64,000 nucleotides of DNA from Erythrocercus mccallii (GCA_013397435.1 VZRG01001045.1:65549-129548); one strand, 5' to 3'; positions 1-15,200 are shown, counted from the stretch's first letter. A program made the numbers and translations. Notes: a model not told the origin generated them from the sequence alone.

Positions 1-94
1 CCAGGACACCACCCTGTGCCCCAGCCGCGACGGTCGCTCCGGGTGGCAGCAGGGAGCGGAGCTGCTGCCGCTGTCCGCCTGCCGCGGGAGGCAT
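1..94 (-). CDS. Possible N-terminal coding exon of a gene left of the window (partial)
   Basis: On the minus strand an ATG at 94-92 follows GCC (G at -3). It opens a frame of 31 codons that is still open at base 1. The predicted start, MPPAAGGQRQQLR, is Ala/Gly/Pro/Gln-rich, as is common for first exons inside CpG islands. I recognise no family. Because the sequence is very GC-rich, stop codons are rare in every frame, so openness alone is weak evidence. The perfect donor at 269/268 would put this ATG inside an intron of any transcript using it, so at least one of the two signals is probably incidental. Confidence 0.2.
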   Translation of the reverse strand, partial: MPPAAGGQRQQLRSLLPPGATVAAGAQGGVL

Positions 95-292
95 GGCGCT
101 GACAAGCAGCGGGCCGGCAGCGCCGGCTTCCCGATGGGAGGATGCTGGGGAGCGATCCAGGGCGAGGATCCGCGCCGGGCCGTGAGGCCGCTGCCGCGCC
201 GCCCGTGCCGCCAGCGCCCCCTCGGGGCCGTCCGCGGCACTGCGGCTGCCGCCGCGCTCCGGCCTCACCTGCGACTCACAGCCCTGGTCACC
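1..292. promoter_or_regulatory. CpG island, probable promoter/first-exon region cut by the window edge
   Basis: The first roughly 290 bases are GC-rich with many CpG dinucleotides (clusters of CCGCG, GCGCC and CGG). This is sharply unlike the AT-rich, CpG-poor sequence that follows from about 293. In vertebrates such islands normally mark promoters and first exons. On the minus strand there is a strong splice donor (CAG then GTGAGG) at the 269/268 boundary and an ATG in a GCC-ATG context at 94-92 opening a frame that runs off the window. On the plus strand an ATG at 93 gives only 30 codons before a stop. The minus strand therefore looks the better direction, but this is an inference. The gene itself is outside the window. 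Confidence 0.65.
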
Positions 293-3200
293 GGGAAAAA
301 AAAAAAATTAAAAAAAAAATCAACCCGGAGTGCAAAAGGGTAGCTCGCATGCCTCGTGCAGCTGCACAGCTGTCCCAGAGCTGCCTGCTTGAGTTATGGC
401 TCATAATTTTCGTGGAAAGTTCTCACAGTTCGTGACCCAGGAGATCCCAAACATATGATTTAATCGGGCATTAGTCAATGTCAAATTTTTCCCTTCCCGA
501 CGTGTCGTCTGATGTATACCACATTGTCAGCATCTCCCTGCAGCACGTGGGAGGCACAAGGCACCTTGACGGAGGGCAATGAAGGGAAGAGGGGGAATCA
601 ATGCTTGGATTAGGAGCAAACGCAAAACTGGACAGATGCGGCCCTTAATGGCACCACATGCTCATTCTCAGCCTATCACTCCCACAGCCCATAACATGTC
701 TACGTTTATGGAAGATGACAAGGGCTTAAGCCACCTTCCAGTGAACACATTTCAGCACACTGGTGTCACCTTCAAACACTCTTTTTATTCTCTTCTTCCA
801 GTGAGCAAACTGCCGCCCTTAAACCTATTGTGCCACACCCCCAAATTACTCACATGCTTGTAACCACAACCAAACTTCTGCTCTTATTTACAGGGACCCT
901 CATTCAAGAGTTTTTACTTTGCATAAAACCTCCACCACAGCTCTTTGGGATGTTGAGCCCACAGTTTCTAAGTAACACAAAAGGAGTGGGATAAAGCAAT
1001 TACCTTATGGAAATGAAAACTAAATATGCTACTGACTTCAGGAAAGGTATGTCATCCTGACGTGTTTAGGGACATTAGTTACCCATACTACAAGTTCCCT
1101 CCTCCTCAAGGTAAAAATTGTTTGAATTATGATTTTATTTAGAAAACAAGTGCATTTATATGCTAATGACTTTTCGCTATTCATTGATTATTATTTTCTT
1201 CTCCAAAAATTTCAGGCAACCAATCAACTATACTGGAAGAAAAACACTGTGCCAGATTTTTTTAAAGAGCAGAAGAATATAGCTGTGTGATTGATTTCCA
1301 CCAAGAACAAGACTTTATGCAATTCAGGCCACAAACCACTCCTCACAAACACCAAACAACTAACAGATGGAGTGGGTAGCCTGCTAAGAAAGCAGAGGTT
1401 GAAATTGAATTCCCCCAAATGGTCTGGCAAAAATCAGTGGAAAACAGGATGCCTTTCTGAGTGATTTGCAAAAAAGAAGAGAGGCCTGAATTAGGGAAAA
1501 AATATGCTAATGCCCTAAGAAGATCTACAAACTAGATAATGTGGCATCTGTTCTCCTTGAAGTTGCAAGAGCGGATAGACAATCCCAGATTTACACTCAG
1601 ACAGGAGATGTCACTCTGAAGAGAAGCCTTCCTCTTCCTTCTCCCTGCAAGTGCTCCACACACACAAAAGAAAAGGCAACATGAAGACTCTCCCAAATTT
1701 TTACCTCTTAGAGTCTTGATGCATAGTAGGGCAAACCTTCTCTTGTGAGCAGCCTCGGGTTAGTTCAAGACAGCAACAGAGACTTTTTTCCCTTTCCACT
1801 TCTTCACTCCAGAACTATGTAAAGATTGAAGAGAGATGAGATTATGGTTAGTCAGAATAACTTTACTACCAACCAGGTAGCTCAGTTCATGCATTTATTC
1901 ACATAATCATAATAGAAACAGTTCAATTACTGACCTATCTTATTGCAAGAGATGACAAACAAGGGACTTGAGCAGGAAAAGTATATGTCGAGGGAGAGAC
2001 TGACATAGATTAATGGTCTGTGACATTCAGATTATACCATGTTTGGTTGGTTGTTTTGGTTGAGTTTTTTGGTAGGATGCTGTGGCTTTGGACAAGATAA
2101 GCTGATTGCCTCCTGAAAGACCTGCAAAGTTGAATCAGTCACTGTCAGGAAAGGTTCTGGGATCCCTGGTATCCACTTGCTGTTACGAAACATTCCTTGA
2201 GATCCACAGAAATAACTATAATCCTCTGTTGTTAAAGCTACCCATTGGAAAAATCTGCTGAGAGAGGCAATAGCAATCAAGAAAGGTCTTGGGAAATATG
2301 CAATGTGATATGATTGCTCCCCAGCAGAGTCTCCAGAACTGAAAGGTCAGGCATTCAAGGCTTTCAGTGAATCTTGTTTATGAAAGCTTTGTATGCTTGA
2401 CCATGACTATGGTAAGAAATTTCAGTCAGGGGGATTTTATCTCAAGGAACTGTCTGACAAAGTCAATGCTGCTTTTGTTATAACACTTGGCAGAAGTGAC
2501 TCTTCAAGAATGTCATGCAGAAAAGCCCTGGACAGCTAGGGCAGGCAAGAACTGTCCTCTCCATAGCCTGGATTAAACCTGCTGTAGATGAAAGGACAGG
2601 CTGAAGGCATTCTGGAACCCCATAACAGATGTCTCTGTATTCCTCTTCTGCCTCACACCTCCCCATCCCTGCTTCTAATCCAGTGGGAGAGGAAAGGGAA
2701 ACTAAGGTTCCCTTGCTATTTCTCTTAAAAGATTAAAACTGATGACAACAAACAATATGCTGCAGCTAAGAAAGCTTCCATGGCCTTGCCTGGCACCAGG
2801 AAACCAAAGGTGAAAGCTCTGATGGACCATAGATGATGCAACCATAAATGCTGCACAGCAGATGGCTGTGGTTGTGATGATATAAAATACTTCTTTCTTT
2901 TGAGCCAAATATAATACACCTCTTCATTAAAATGCCAATCTGTTGTTTTTCCTAATGATTTTACCAGAAATACATAGTCTGGAATTGTATAGAATGCTGT
3001 TAGCTTAAGAAATTTCTCAACAGGTCATCTCACACAAAAAATCTTTGATGAAGACCTCAGCAGTGATACCTTGGACTGTATTTATATGTCCTAAATGCTA
3101 CATACAGTCTCAGTTCCCTGGCATCTAGAGTGTCCTTTTCAATAGGAACTTTTAGGCCAAACAGTTTTGTAGGTTTGTCTGAACTTCAGCTATCTAGTCC

Positions 3201-6200
3201 TTAGTGCTCCCCAGCGCTCCCAAATAAAATCACAGCCATGTAAGAACTGAGACATCTTTCCAATTCCCTCATCTGAGCCCACGATTTATCCCACATTGCC
3301 TTCCCTGGCAGAATAATCAGGCACATCGTCTACTAATAACAACAGAGGAGGCAGAAAGACATAACGAGAAAGCTGTACCAAACGTTTTATTCTGCCTGGG
3401 ATGTGGAAATAAGACTTGACATAAAGAATAACTGCAATGAGCATATGATTTATTGTTTATACCATGTCATAAGACAAAGCTCTCAGATATTAGTGGCCTA
3501 ATAAAGTGATATAATGCTTGCTATGTGTTTATCCATGTGGTAAATAGTACAATTGACACTTGAAGCACTGTAAGAGGAGCAGTGACTACAAAATCAGAAC
3601 TCTGCTAGGTAGTGGCAGAATTTATTGCTAATTCCATCCCTCAGGAAATAAGGAAACGTATCTCTCCAGTAATATTCAAATATCTAGTGAATTAAAAGAT
3701 TATTGATGACAACATTCCAATACTGCTCTCCTTTCCTCCATCTTTTCTCTACCAGGAGAGCAGGACATGCATTGCAGGGTTTGCAGCCTGACGTAAAACT
3801 CTTGCAGCATCTCAACACTGAAGTGGCTCAAACATAGAAATTCCATTTTACAAAGAGGCTGAGAATGAGACATTGTTTCTGATGCAGAGGGAAACGCTTT
3901 CATGACAATACAGCTTCCTGTGCCACCACTGCCACTGGGATTCCTGCATCAGCCAGCATGGCCCGAGGAGCTGACTCCAGCAGAGTAAGGTATGACCACC
4001 TGCATCTCCTCTCCGTGATAGCACCCCATGAGCAAGACTACTGCCTTAATGAGACAGAGATGGCTGTTACTGAGTTGGGCACTACACCCTGGAGTAGGAT
4101 AACCTTCTGGAGAGAGATATTTGAAGATTTCTGGTAAATGTGAATATCATAAAAAATATCCCAAACTCTAGTGGCTATACCCCATCACAGGCCAAGCCTT
4201 CTAGCATGCATGTAGTATCAAATATATTTTCAAATTCCAAATTCTCAGGCCACGCTCTCAGGGGTTCATGTGAACTGAAGTCATCTGTCTTGTCTTCAGT
4301 GAGAAAATGGTCAGCACAGTTCCCTCCCCAGTCCTCATTTTTGGGTAGTTTGTTTGATATAATTGTCTACACTCTGATCCTTCACAAAGAGTAATGCAAA
4401 CATGATGCTATGGGGGCATGAAAGCTTACTCTCAAAGAGCAAGAATGGCATAATTGGGGTGCATGCATATGAGAGATGAACAATGTCATTTTGACTCATT
4501 TTAGCAAAGAGGAAATCCAATCAATATGTCCAAGTTTTCCAGAATACAGTCATGAAAAAGTTCTGCATAACTGCAGAATTCTTCTGTCTCTCATGGGTCA
4601 TTTGTTTGTATAAGAAATAAATCCCCTTGACACTGAAAGTGCCCCAGTCTATCTCTATTCTTCTTCATATCCATAAAGCCCTCTAACTCAAGTGGTAATT
4701 TCTCAGACTTAGACTTGCCCTAAGTAATACTTCTTCATATCATGGGGAGAGAGTAATACCTCTTCTCAGCAAGTGCAAATTGGCAATAGTCTCTTCTACC
4801 AAGAGGCATAGCCTGCTTGTTCTTTCACTGCAATATTTATGTTTGTCTCTGTAAGAGTTCCTTTAGCTAGAAGCAAAACCCTAGTTAGGCAAAGTGCTGG
4901 GAAACTGCCACATGCTCCTGCAACTATATGTTGCCATAAAATAATTCAAACACACTATTAGAGTGTGTAATTTAGCTCATGTGTAGTTAGAATATGCAGA
5001 GTTTGCCAAGTGACTGCATCCAGCTGGAAAATCGATTTATATATGCCAGTTTAATAAAACCTGAAAGTCTTCCGCAATACATGAAGAAATGTTAGACAAC
5101 GCTGAAATTGTACATTATGTAAAACCAAACATAGCTGTAAATTACAGGCTGAGTGTGAAGGATCATTCGTCTTCTGCCAAAAGTCATATAAACGGTCACC
5201 AATTTGGGGACAGAGGGGGAAACATACCATAATAAAATGAAACTTTGTACAATTCCAAGTACAAGTTTCCAGGGCCAAATTTTTGGTAGAAGAAACTTTA
5301 AAACAAAATTGACTTTGGCCTTGAGCCATCTCTTACTGATTTAAATCTGCAGTAGTCAGAGGCTACACTGGTGCAAAGGAAAACAGAAAACAGGTGATTT
5401 AATGGTGAAGAGGTCTTTCCATGTACTACAAGTTAGCCCTGAGCTCTCAATCTGGCCTAACCACATTGTTTGCCTGCAGAGTTCCCCCTTCATTCTCACT
5501 TTAAAAAGCACTATTTTCTTGTCCATGAGGTGTGTACTCTATTGCTCTGTGTATGTAAATTCAGCCCAAGAAGTATCTAGGCTATCCATTCCTTTGCCTG
5601 GGCTTTGCTGGTGGCACCCAAGGTCTCTTGTTAGGAGGAGTCAGATGCTGCCTTGCGATTGCCATTGTGGCGTTCAGGTGCTAGCTCAGCAATGGGTGTT
5701 GCCAGTCCTGCTCTGGAGAGACAGAGCAGCATTGCAAATCCCACAGTGTGGATGCTGCTAATTACCAGGCTTGCTTCTGTTCTCAGCAGGGGAATGAATA
5801 GTGAAGTGGTACACAGATACTCTGGGATTAGCACATCCTCCTCTCCCTAGTTTCTTTCTTGAAGCTGTATAGGATGAATTGGGAATGCCTGTGTTCAGGC
5901 AGGAGACAAACGTATGACTTCAGTTTTCAGATCTATCTCTTAACACCTAATAACACCAGCAAACAAACTCTCATTGGTACTAGGGAACACGAAAAACTCC
6001 AGGAGTGAACCAGGCTTTATTGCACTGAGTTGGTTACTCTGTTTTCTGGACAAACAACACACAATATGAAAAACAACACTCATCTGCAAAACAAAGCTAA
6101 AACAAATCCTCTTCCCACACGTGTAGTCATATCTAAAATAACGATGTAGATTAAATTAATTCCTCATCTGCATTTGCATAAAGGTTTCTCTGCAGAAGTA

Positions 6201-9200
6201 AGATGAGTACAACAGGTATTTAGTGCACATTTCTTGCACACTGTCTACACCACCCTGACTAGGACTCCCTTTCAGGGTGCTCTTGATGCAATGTGACCAA
6301 GAGTAGCCAGACAGAAAATGTTTACAGGATGGCTAATGTGAATTTATGCGCTTCTAGTGAATCACTCTGACTTTGCTCTGATCCCAAAATAGGAAAGACA
6401 AAGACTCTTCATTTAACACTTAGTATCTCAGGGATCAGTTCTGTTCATTGTAGCATTACAAAAACCCCAAGGAAACTCCATGTAGACCAATACCTATGTC
6501 AACAAAATCCTGGAAACCGAATTTGGCCCAGTTTCTAACATTTGCATCCTAAAAGCATTTCCAGCTTGTGCACATTGGATGGAGAAGTTTTCAGACACTT
6601 TTGTTATCAAGGCAATTCCTCTAGCCTTTCAGATGAATCAAATTTCTCTTAGCAAACTATTTCATCCAAGGTTGTAGGAATCACTCCTTACTCACATGAA
6701 CAAGGTCTTACCTTGCACCTTAACCTGCAAATCCCCTCACCAGTCTCTTCATTCACCCTTGCTTAGGGCATGCTGTTTGTTGGCAGGGAGTATTGGCACA
6801 AGCCTTTGTTTTCACAGAATATAGTTTCACCTTGGCTTAGCACTTGACATCCTCGGTATCAATGCAGTCACTCACAGAAGTAAAGGTCATTGATTTAAAC
6901 CACAAGTATTCAAGATTACTTTTTTATGATCGCCACTGTCCAACATACAATTAGGCTTTCATGTGCAGAATATGTTTCAAGAACTGCCAGTAATTTTCAT
7001 TCCATATACAGTAATTTTTATGCCAATACATGTGCTTTATATCTGATGGCAAGAATATTTAAGAGGGTGGAAGGTCAACCTTTTACAGGCAATCCAAAAA
7101 GTAAAATAAAAACTGAGAAAGATATGGAAATGTGCATACTCAGCAAGAAGCCTAACAGGAAAAGCTTTCTAGGTGATTAAATACAAAAATGAGTGTTGTC
7201 CAATTGGTAAACCCATTGTGGGATGTGTGCACACCAGTCACAAAAGTGCCTGGAATGCAGAGCCATTCAAGCTCAGCTTTTAACAAGGCAGTTGTGGACC
7301 TGGACACAGGCCAGACATAAAAGCCCTGGGCCCAGCATGGGCTAATTTACCAAGCTCCTATGATGGAGATCTAATCTAACCAAGTTTAATGGCTTTGAAA
7401 CAAACTGGGAACACTCACACAACCAGTAACCATTTGTCAGCTGGGGAGGCAGCAGTGAAGAGCTGAGCGCAAAAAGGTAGACTAGCTAACTTTTCTAATT
7501 CTTCTCCCCAAGGCACTCCTGACTGTGGCCTTATACTCCCAAGAAAGGGAAATATATACAAGGCACCTAGGACAACTATCTTTCCAGATGCAACAGTACC
7601 AGTTTAAAGACTGTTCACCCACAAGTAGTTCTTCTTCACTGAAATACAACTATTGATAAAATACATAAAGCAATATTACATTTTGGTTTGAAAGGATCAT
7701 ATTGGCACAGGAAAAAACTTGGGAATTATTGTATCATTTTACTTATATCATTGTGATTAAAGCAATGCAACTTATGAATGTAGATAAATTTCAGACTACC
7801 ATGCAAGGTAAAAATGACAGCTACTGCTATGTACCAGACTTGATTTCATTACCTCTGCACAAACAGTTTCTATCCAGGCCACACTCAAGCTTTCTGATGG
7901 AGGCAAACCACATAACATCACTGGAATGACCTCAAAATGTAATCGGCTTAATGTAATTAAGCCAAAGCTCTCTTCACTTTCAGAAAAAAAAAAAAAAAGT
8001 AAGAAACTTCAACTTCCTTAAAGAGTACTTGAAAGCAGGAAAAATAACTTTCAGAAAAAAAAAATTCACTCCTAAATAAAGACCTTTCCATGTATTGCAT
8101 CAATTTCATGCTCAATTCAGTTAAGCAGTAAATGTGTGCTATTTTGTTTAGCTTGATTTTGCCTTCAATTTGGTAAGTTTATGTTTAAAAAGGGGGAAAG
8201 TAGATCTACCATTGTTAATACCAAAAAATAAGGCCTGTCTTTTAAACTAGAGGGTAATAATGATTTTGAGATTTGAAGCACATAGTTTTTCATCTGCTAG
8301 CCTTGACCATATCCAGACAGAGACAGAAATATGAGCCAATCTTTATGAAACAGACCAAAAACTAGTATTCAGTAAGAAAGCAAGCCCCTAAATTTTCATC
8401 TTGAGGGTTAAAGGAGCCTCCTTGCTCCCTAGTCTGCCAGGTTTTATTGCTGCTAGCAGGAACTGTGTGCTTAATCCTCCACTCCTGTCTTGGATGCAAC
8501 CCTACCAAGAAGTGAATGATAGTTTTATCGTGAGGGAGTATTACACCACCAGTCCCTATAAATACATATCACTCAAGAGTGCTTTGAGGGTGTAGCATTT
8601 GATTCCAGAGGGGCCAAATTTATCTTTAGCCCTGGGAAGACCCACAAAACAGTTCTGTCACTAGCCTAATGAAAGACACAGATCAGTCACTCAACACATA
8701 GAGATTCAAGCAAGGGTGAGGGCCTTCCCTTTAAAATACAGACCCTCACAAGTAATTTTCAGTTTGTTTCCAAAAGTCCAGTCTCAAAGAGACATCAGTC
8801 ATGATCCAGTACAACAGAACAAGATGGTGAGGAGACAATCCAAGTTTCTATGGACAAAGAAAAAGATGGGATTTTTGAAAAACAGTTGACTAATGGGAGA
8901 GATATAGCTGAAAAGCAGTGGTTTTCCAGTTCTGAAGTAGCTTCGTCCAAAAAGAGGTCTTGACGCAAAAAAAGGAATAGCAGATAAGATATTCAGTCCT
9001 GCCATAAATATATTTTGAGGTGACAGAGAATGAGGTCAGGTATCTGTATCACTTACATTTTTATGATGATTTCCAGAGCATAAGCACTTTTGTCATCATA
9101 CAATAATTTTAGTGAAAGTATCCAACACAGAAAACAGCATTTCAGATCCACTTTTATTACAGATTTAGTTTCTAAGCAACAAATTACTAATATTTCAAGG

Positions 9201-12200
9201 GGGCTGCATTAGTCTTATAAATTATCTATGTATATTTGGCAGAAGAAAATGTGGGAGAAATTTCTGGAGCTCACTTTTACTGAAATCACTTCACTGAATA
9301 AAAAAAAGGAAGAAAGAAAAGTTGAAAGCCATTTTGTATTGTGAAGATATTGACACTTTTGAAATGGAAAGGGCATATAGGTCTCCAGTTCCAGGTCCAT
9401 TCGTTGAAGAATCTTGTTGGGCTGTAATAATCAAACTTTTAAGATATAAAGAAAAGAAGATAATTCTGATAAAGGCAATACAATACCCTAAAGAAAAAAA
9501 GCAGAGGATATAGAAAGGTGAGAGAGAGTTCATATTTTTGCCAAAAAGAAAAGAGAAGAAAGGAACAGTTGAATTTGAGTCTTTAATGCCAGGAGGGGGA
9601 AAAAAAAAGTGAGACATGAAATTTTGCAACCTACAACCCCCATAATAACAGCAGGAACCATCACCATATAGCACAGGCAGTGCTTGAACAGTTTGTCAAG
9701 GAGATTTTTCCTTCTGCCATGGATTTCACTGTTGCAGCAGTGCCTAGGCTTTTCCATGTTACTTGGCCCTATTCCATGGCTTTTATTGAAGATTAAGGCT
9801 TGAAAGAGTAGAGAAAGCAAACAGAAAACAAGTACAGGCTCAACAGCTTGATAGAAGTTTATACTGTGGGTCTGCCTTGTTGCTTTAAAAACAATTGTTT
9901 TAGCTGCAGGCATTACAGTTTCAAACTGTGATTAGTTTGAAGGCTTACTGAATGTGATTTTATGGAGACATTAAGTGTTTTAATTTCCATGCTTATTTCC
10001 AATTCATCATATACCATCCTTAAGAAGAAAAACAGCCCAACACATTTCATGTTTCTCATTAGAAGGTATAAGTTCCAGTAAAATATGCAAGTGGAGGGCA
10101 TAAATGGGAAGTGGGAAGCTGTGCTTGGTCAAATCAAGTAGCAGAAGCGTGAGTTTGTACATAATTACTTGTAATACTGCGTGGAAACCTGGAACTGATG
10201 AGGATCTGATTTTCAGAGTGCTAAGTTTTCCAAGATTTTCTATTTTGTCATGTTGAGTTTGCAGATGCTCAGCCCTGTTTATAAGGCTGACAGTAAGTTA
10301 TGAACTCTTTTTGTCATGTAGGGATGTCCAAATGTAAACCAGTGCACTGAGTCAGCTCCTGGGCTGCACATGTGCTCCCTCCACCACCCAGAGTATTCTC
10401 TAACACACAAACAGAAGCAACCCTTGGTGTGTTGTGGTTCACTTCTGTACTCTGGAATCTCAAATGCCAAATACGATTATCACATGACATCAGGTAATAA
10501 GAGGAGCAATATCTTCCAGGATATAGGATCTCACAGCAGAGTGGGGAATCCTGCACAGACTGCTTGCTTCTGCCTCATCCTGCTGCATAAGCCCAGGCAG
10601 GGTGCTTGCTGCCTTGGTGCTCCTCCTTTCTCCCCTCTCCACTACTTGTCAGTCCTGGCCTTTCATGTTATCCATTGCTGGGATTTATAACCAGGGGGGC
10701 ACTACAGAAGCAGAAAAGAGATACCTTCTCCAAATGGTGCATCCCACATCCAACTTTCAGCCTCTCAAGTTTCCACCAAGGAATTCCTGCAGAGCCTGTC
10801 TGCAGCAATGACATCCCAGAGTAGAGAATTTATAACGTCCTAAGCTTGTAGAAGGACTCGTGTCAACTTTGCCCCTCTAAGGGCATCTCAGCCCCACACC
10901 TCTCAGCATTAAGGAGGGCCTGCAGGAACGTTTTCCATTTGTCCCACCATAGATATTACCCCTCACACAACATCCCAGGTGGTGGGGCTAAGGAGAGCAA
11001 GGCAGGGAGCATGACTGCAGCCTGGCAGCCAGGGGAGTCACCTGGCAGGGAAGCAGGTATCCAGCAGTGGTTCAAGGCCCTTCCCTGTGAACACAATATA
11101 TTTTTTAACTGCTGGGTGTGTAGCATGAAGAGCAGGAAGCAGAAACAGTGACCCAAGTCCCCTGTGGATCCAACCCTCTGTTTTATTATGTGCATGTGCA
11201 GCAGTGTTATACAGCAGACCTCTGGTCTGGTTTTGTGTCTTCAGGCTGCAGTTTAATGATGAATAATTAGGTTTTGGACAGCTCTTGGCAAAGGCTACCA
11301 CTGAATACTTTATGCTGTAATGGATGTTAATCTGAAAATTGTGTTTGCAGTTCTGTTTGATCATCTGTAATGAAAGTGGTCAAATTGTAATTTGGTCTTA
11401 CTAAAAAAAAAATAAATAAATCACCAAACCTATTTCAAATCCTACTCTTTCCTTATACCAGTAAAAACAAGCATGAATTCCATTACATCCAATGGTTTTA
11501 CAGAACAAGAGATGAAAAAATGGTTTTCAAAAATAATTTGAAAGGGTTAAATGTTCAACTGAATTGTCAAACTGTAGGAATTCGAGTTTTCCTACACAGG
11601 CAGCTAGAGCTCTATCACCGCAATGGACCAAGCTAAAAAAATATAAATGCTAAGTTATATTAAATATTTAAAAACATTGAATTTCCCAAGGTACCTAGGT
11701 TTGCGTTTGACTCTGCTGGGAACCTCATTGCAAATGTTTTTCTCAAAAATGGCAAGATGCAAGAGAGTGTTAAAGAATAAATGGTACCTGCCTGTCAAAC
11801 ATTGCTTCCACATCTTGTGACTGAGCCACTCTTAGCACTTGCTATGAAACACAGACTGAACTGACTGAAACACTGATCAAAATACATCCACAAGTGATTT
11901 CACCTTATGAGCCAAACCTTCACCTAGAAAAGTATGTGAAATTCAGAGTAGCTCCTGACTATAGCAGCATGGATGAGAAAGGAGATGGCATCAGAACCAG
12001 AGTGTGACACAGGGAATGTGACCCAGCTAGGCAGTGGCAGAAACACAAATTACAGTACAACCACAAAATACTTTTTTGAACCTTCATATAGATAATAGCT
12101 GCACGATTAATCAGTAACCAAAACTGTTAAAACAGGAACTTTCAACAGTGTTGAAGTGAGAACTGACAAAATAGGGCGAACATCTTTCTAAGAATGCCAT

Positions 12201-15200
12201 GTTGCTCATGCAGTGTCCACGCCTCTGTGACAGTGTTGTGATGGGAGTTTGAGTGATGTTGGCCTGCAAAGTGGATTGCATCCTGAAGCCTTTATAGGGA
12301 TACATTTCCACTGATTTTAATGAATCAGAGACAGGCTAGAGCCAATGGCAGCTACGTCTGGATAAGGAAGGAGATACAGATGAATAAAGATTTCAACATT
12401 TACCTTTGTAAAGGAATAATAAAAATATATTGCACATGTTGCATATCTGTCAGCTAAATTCATTTTATCTACAACACTTTATTGGTCTCATGTAGCTCTG
12501 GAGAACAACTGAAATCTCAAATTACAAAACCACCTAGTTTAAGGCTTGATCAGTACTGAAGCCCTCAGACTCAGAAATACAGTCTCCAAGTTCCCATTCA
12601 AATTGTCATCAAAGCTATACTCCAACATTAAGTCCATGTCAGCCTTAGTGGAAGCAGATGAGGGCTACAGTTGCATCTGGTTTGACTTCCCTTTAATAAC
12701 TACAGCCAACTGAGCCATATCAAAGAAAATGTATTTTCTTAAAAAGCAACTTTTTTTTTCTTTCAAGAAAATAATTGCAAAAAAAAAAGTTAATATTTAA
12801 TAAGTCTTATTTTTAAATTTAAGACTAAAATATCTACTGGACTAAAACAGGCCAAAAATATCATGGAGCAAGTTACAACATTCTCCCCTTTCAGCAAGTT
12901 CATTCTTGCATAGTAAGAAAAATATTTGAAAAAATCAGCTTCTGTGAGAAAAGATAAATTTAAACTTAAATCCAAGCTCTTCAAAGACATCCACAGACTC
13001 CCACACATCCTTATACAAAAGAATGGCCCATGCAGGTCCTTCACAAGCTCTAGCCCTCCCTCACTCTGTGATGCAGGCACTTCTGTTCTGCCTCTACCTG
13101 TAGGAAAATTAAACCTTCAACAAAATGCAGTGGGAGAGATTTTGCTATTACTCCTGATGAAACCAGCAACACTGGCATGCAACAGGGAGGTACCTCCAGG
13201 CACTCAGAAAAACATATTAAGCATATTTTCTACTAGTTTTATTAATTTCTTTAGGTCTTTGACAGATATTTAAAGGACTTCTCAATTGCTTATCTAATAT
13301 CATTTTCATTGTAATGTTAATAACTTTCTCAGTCACTGATGTCCATGTTCTTGCTTTTCTTGTCACAGACAGGAATGTTTTATTCTCCTAAAACTGGAGG
13401 CCTATGGCATACAAAAATTAAATCTCAGGTAGATTTTAAATTTTTAGAGTTCCTTAGCAGCAAAAAAACAATACCAGTTTTCTCTATTTCTTTTGCAGGC
13501 CAACCACATCTAACTAAACCTTCATTAGATATTCACATGCCAAAAATCAATTAAGTGGTTGTTTCAGAGGAGAATTTCTCATTGCATCTATTGGTAAGTT
13601 CTAACACAGCCAGACATGGCTGGAAAGCTGTGACCTGAATCCCTAGATTGTAGTTTACTGATACAGGTATTATATATGTGCTCTGCTCTTAACTTCTTTT
13701 AACCCCTTCCCTGAGCTATGGCTGTAAGTCAGGCACCAGCTGGGTGGATAGAAGTAAATTAAAATTCCTGAATGCTCACGGAACACAGACACAAATGTAA
13801 ATCTGACAGACACGTACCAATAAAAAATTTATCTTGATTTTTCCCTATGACAAAATATTGAAGTGTTTAAAAACATCTGGAGGACAAAAAATAAAGGGCT
13901 ACCAACCATTGTTTTCCTTTAGAAACATGTTTAAAGGGACTTCCTCTTTGACACAAGCACAAGTTAAGCATTATTCTTATTGCATGTAACCATTGCCTCC
14001 ATCACCGATGTGTACTAGTGAATTTAGCAGAGATTTTGTAACTGATGTGTTACCAGCTAACAAATTTTTCTTTGCTTTGCTAAACATTTGTATGATTCAT
14101 ATCATTAATATCTGAAATATCTCAAGTATAGCAGAGGGAGAAACATCTTCTTTTAAAAGAGAAAACTTTATATTTATTTAAAAAACTAAAAATCAAAATT
14201 TCCTATGAAAGCATTAGTGAGTATATTGTATTTTGAGGGTCCAGGGGAGATGGGAGTTTGGGGGGAGAGGGTAGGAGCAGCAGGGTGTTGGTCTAGGATA
14301 TTCATACTCATATTCATATTCATATTTTTTTGTTCACAGATGAAAATAGGAAAAACTACCTGGTTTTATATGAGTAATTGCAGTTTAAAAAATTAAGTCA
14401 CTTTTTAACCTAAAAATACTATTAACAAAAATAAATCATCAGGAGAACAAATTTTTATGCTTGCCTTTTCTTTCATAAAAAAAGCCAGAAATTTTATAAT
14501 AATTAAAATTTTCTGCCAAAACCCTGTTATTTTCACTCTTCAAAGCCCTTTTTAATTAAAATATAAATCCAGCTATAAAAATTCTACAAGTTTTCCACTA
14601 GTACTTACAAATTGGAAACAATCTTTCATCTTTCCCACACTGGGTAGAAAAACTTACATTTAAATTAAAGAGGTGACTATTGCATAAGTCTTTGTGTGAG
14701 GAAATCACTGAAAAAAACCTCTGAGAAACGTATTTTAAATCTGAAAGCAATTTTTTAGTTTGAGAGGTTTTTTGCCTTTTACAGAAGTGCGGTAATCCAT
14801 CCCATCCTTGTCGGGAATGTATCCATTATGTGTTCCTCTCAGTGGTCAGCAGTTTCCACCAGTTCAATTTTCAAAGAAATTTTTAGGCTTGAAGGAGGAA
14901 AACCAGAAAAAATGTTGCTGATCCATTTTTCAGAAAAAATATTTAATCCAAAAATGCTGCTTAGGGCTCATGGATATTTCAAACACCCAGGACAGCAGCA
15001 GCACTGCTGAGCAGGAGCCATACATGGGTTTGCTGAGGTATAATTCATATCTTTGCTCACTTCAGCTAGACTTCCTTGAATACAGGCAAAATCTCAGGCC
15101 ACTTGTGGCTCCTCCAAGGAGAGTTTTCAGTACTAGGGAGAACAGAGATGGTGAACTTCAAGGGCAGGAAGCCTATAGGGTGAGAAAAGCTCTAAGGTAC

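Noticed and set aside
93..185. Plus-strand frame MALTSSGPAAPAS in the CpG island
   Set aside because: It stops after 30 codons and the only nearby donor (GCC/GTGAGG) is mediocre. The minus-strand signals are better.
3958..4137. 59-codon plus-strand frame with a strong Kozak context (MARGADSSRV start) near an AAG/GTATGA donor-like site
   Set aside because: Short, no known family and no partner exon. Similar frames are expected many times by chance.
6240..6262. CTACACCACCCTGA resembling the start of 5S rRNA
   Set aside because: Similarity ends after about 15 bases and none of the internal control region of 5S follows.
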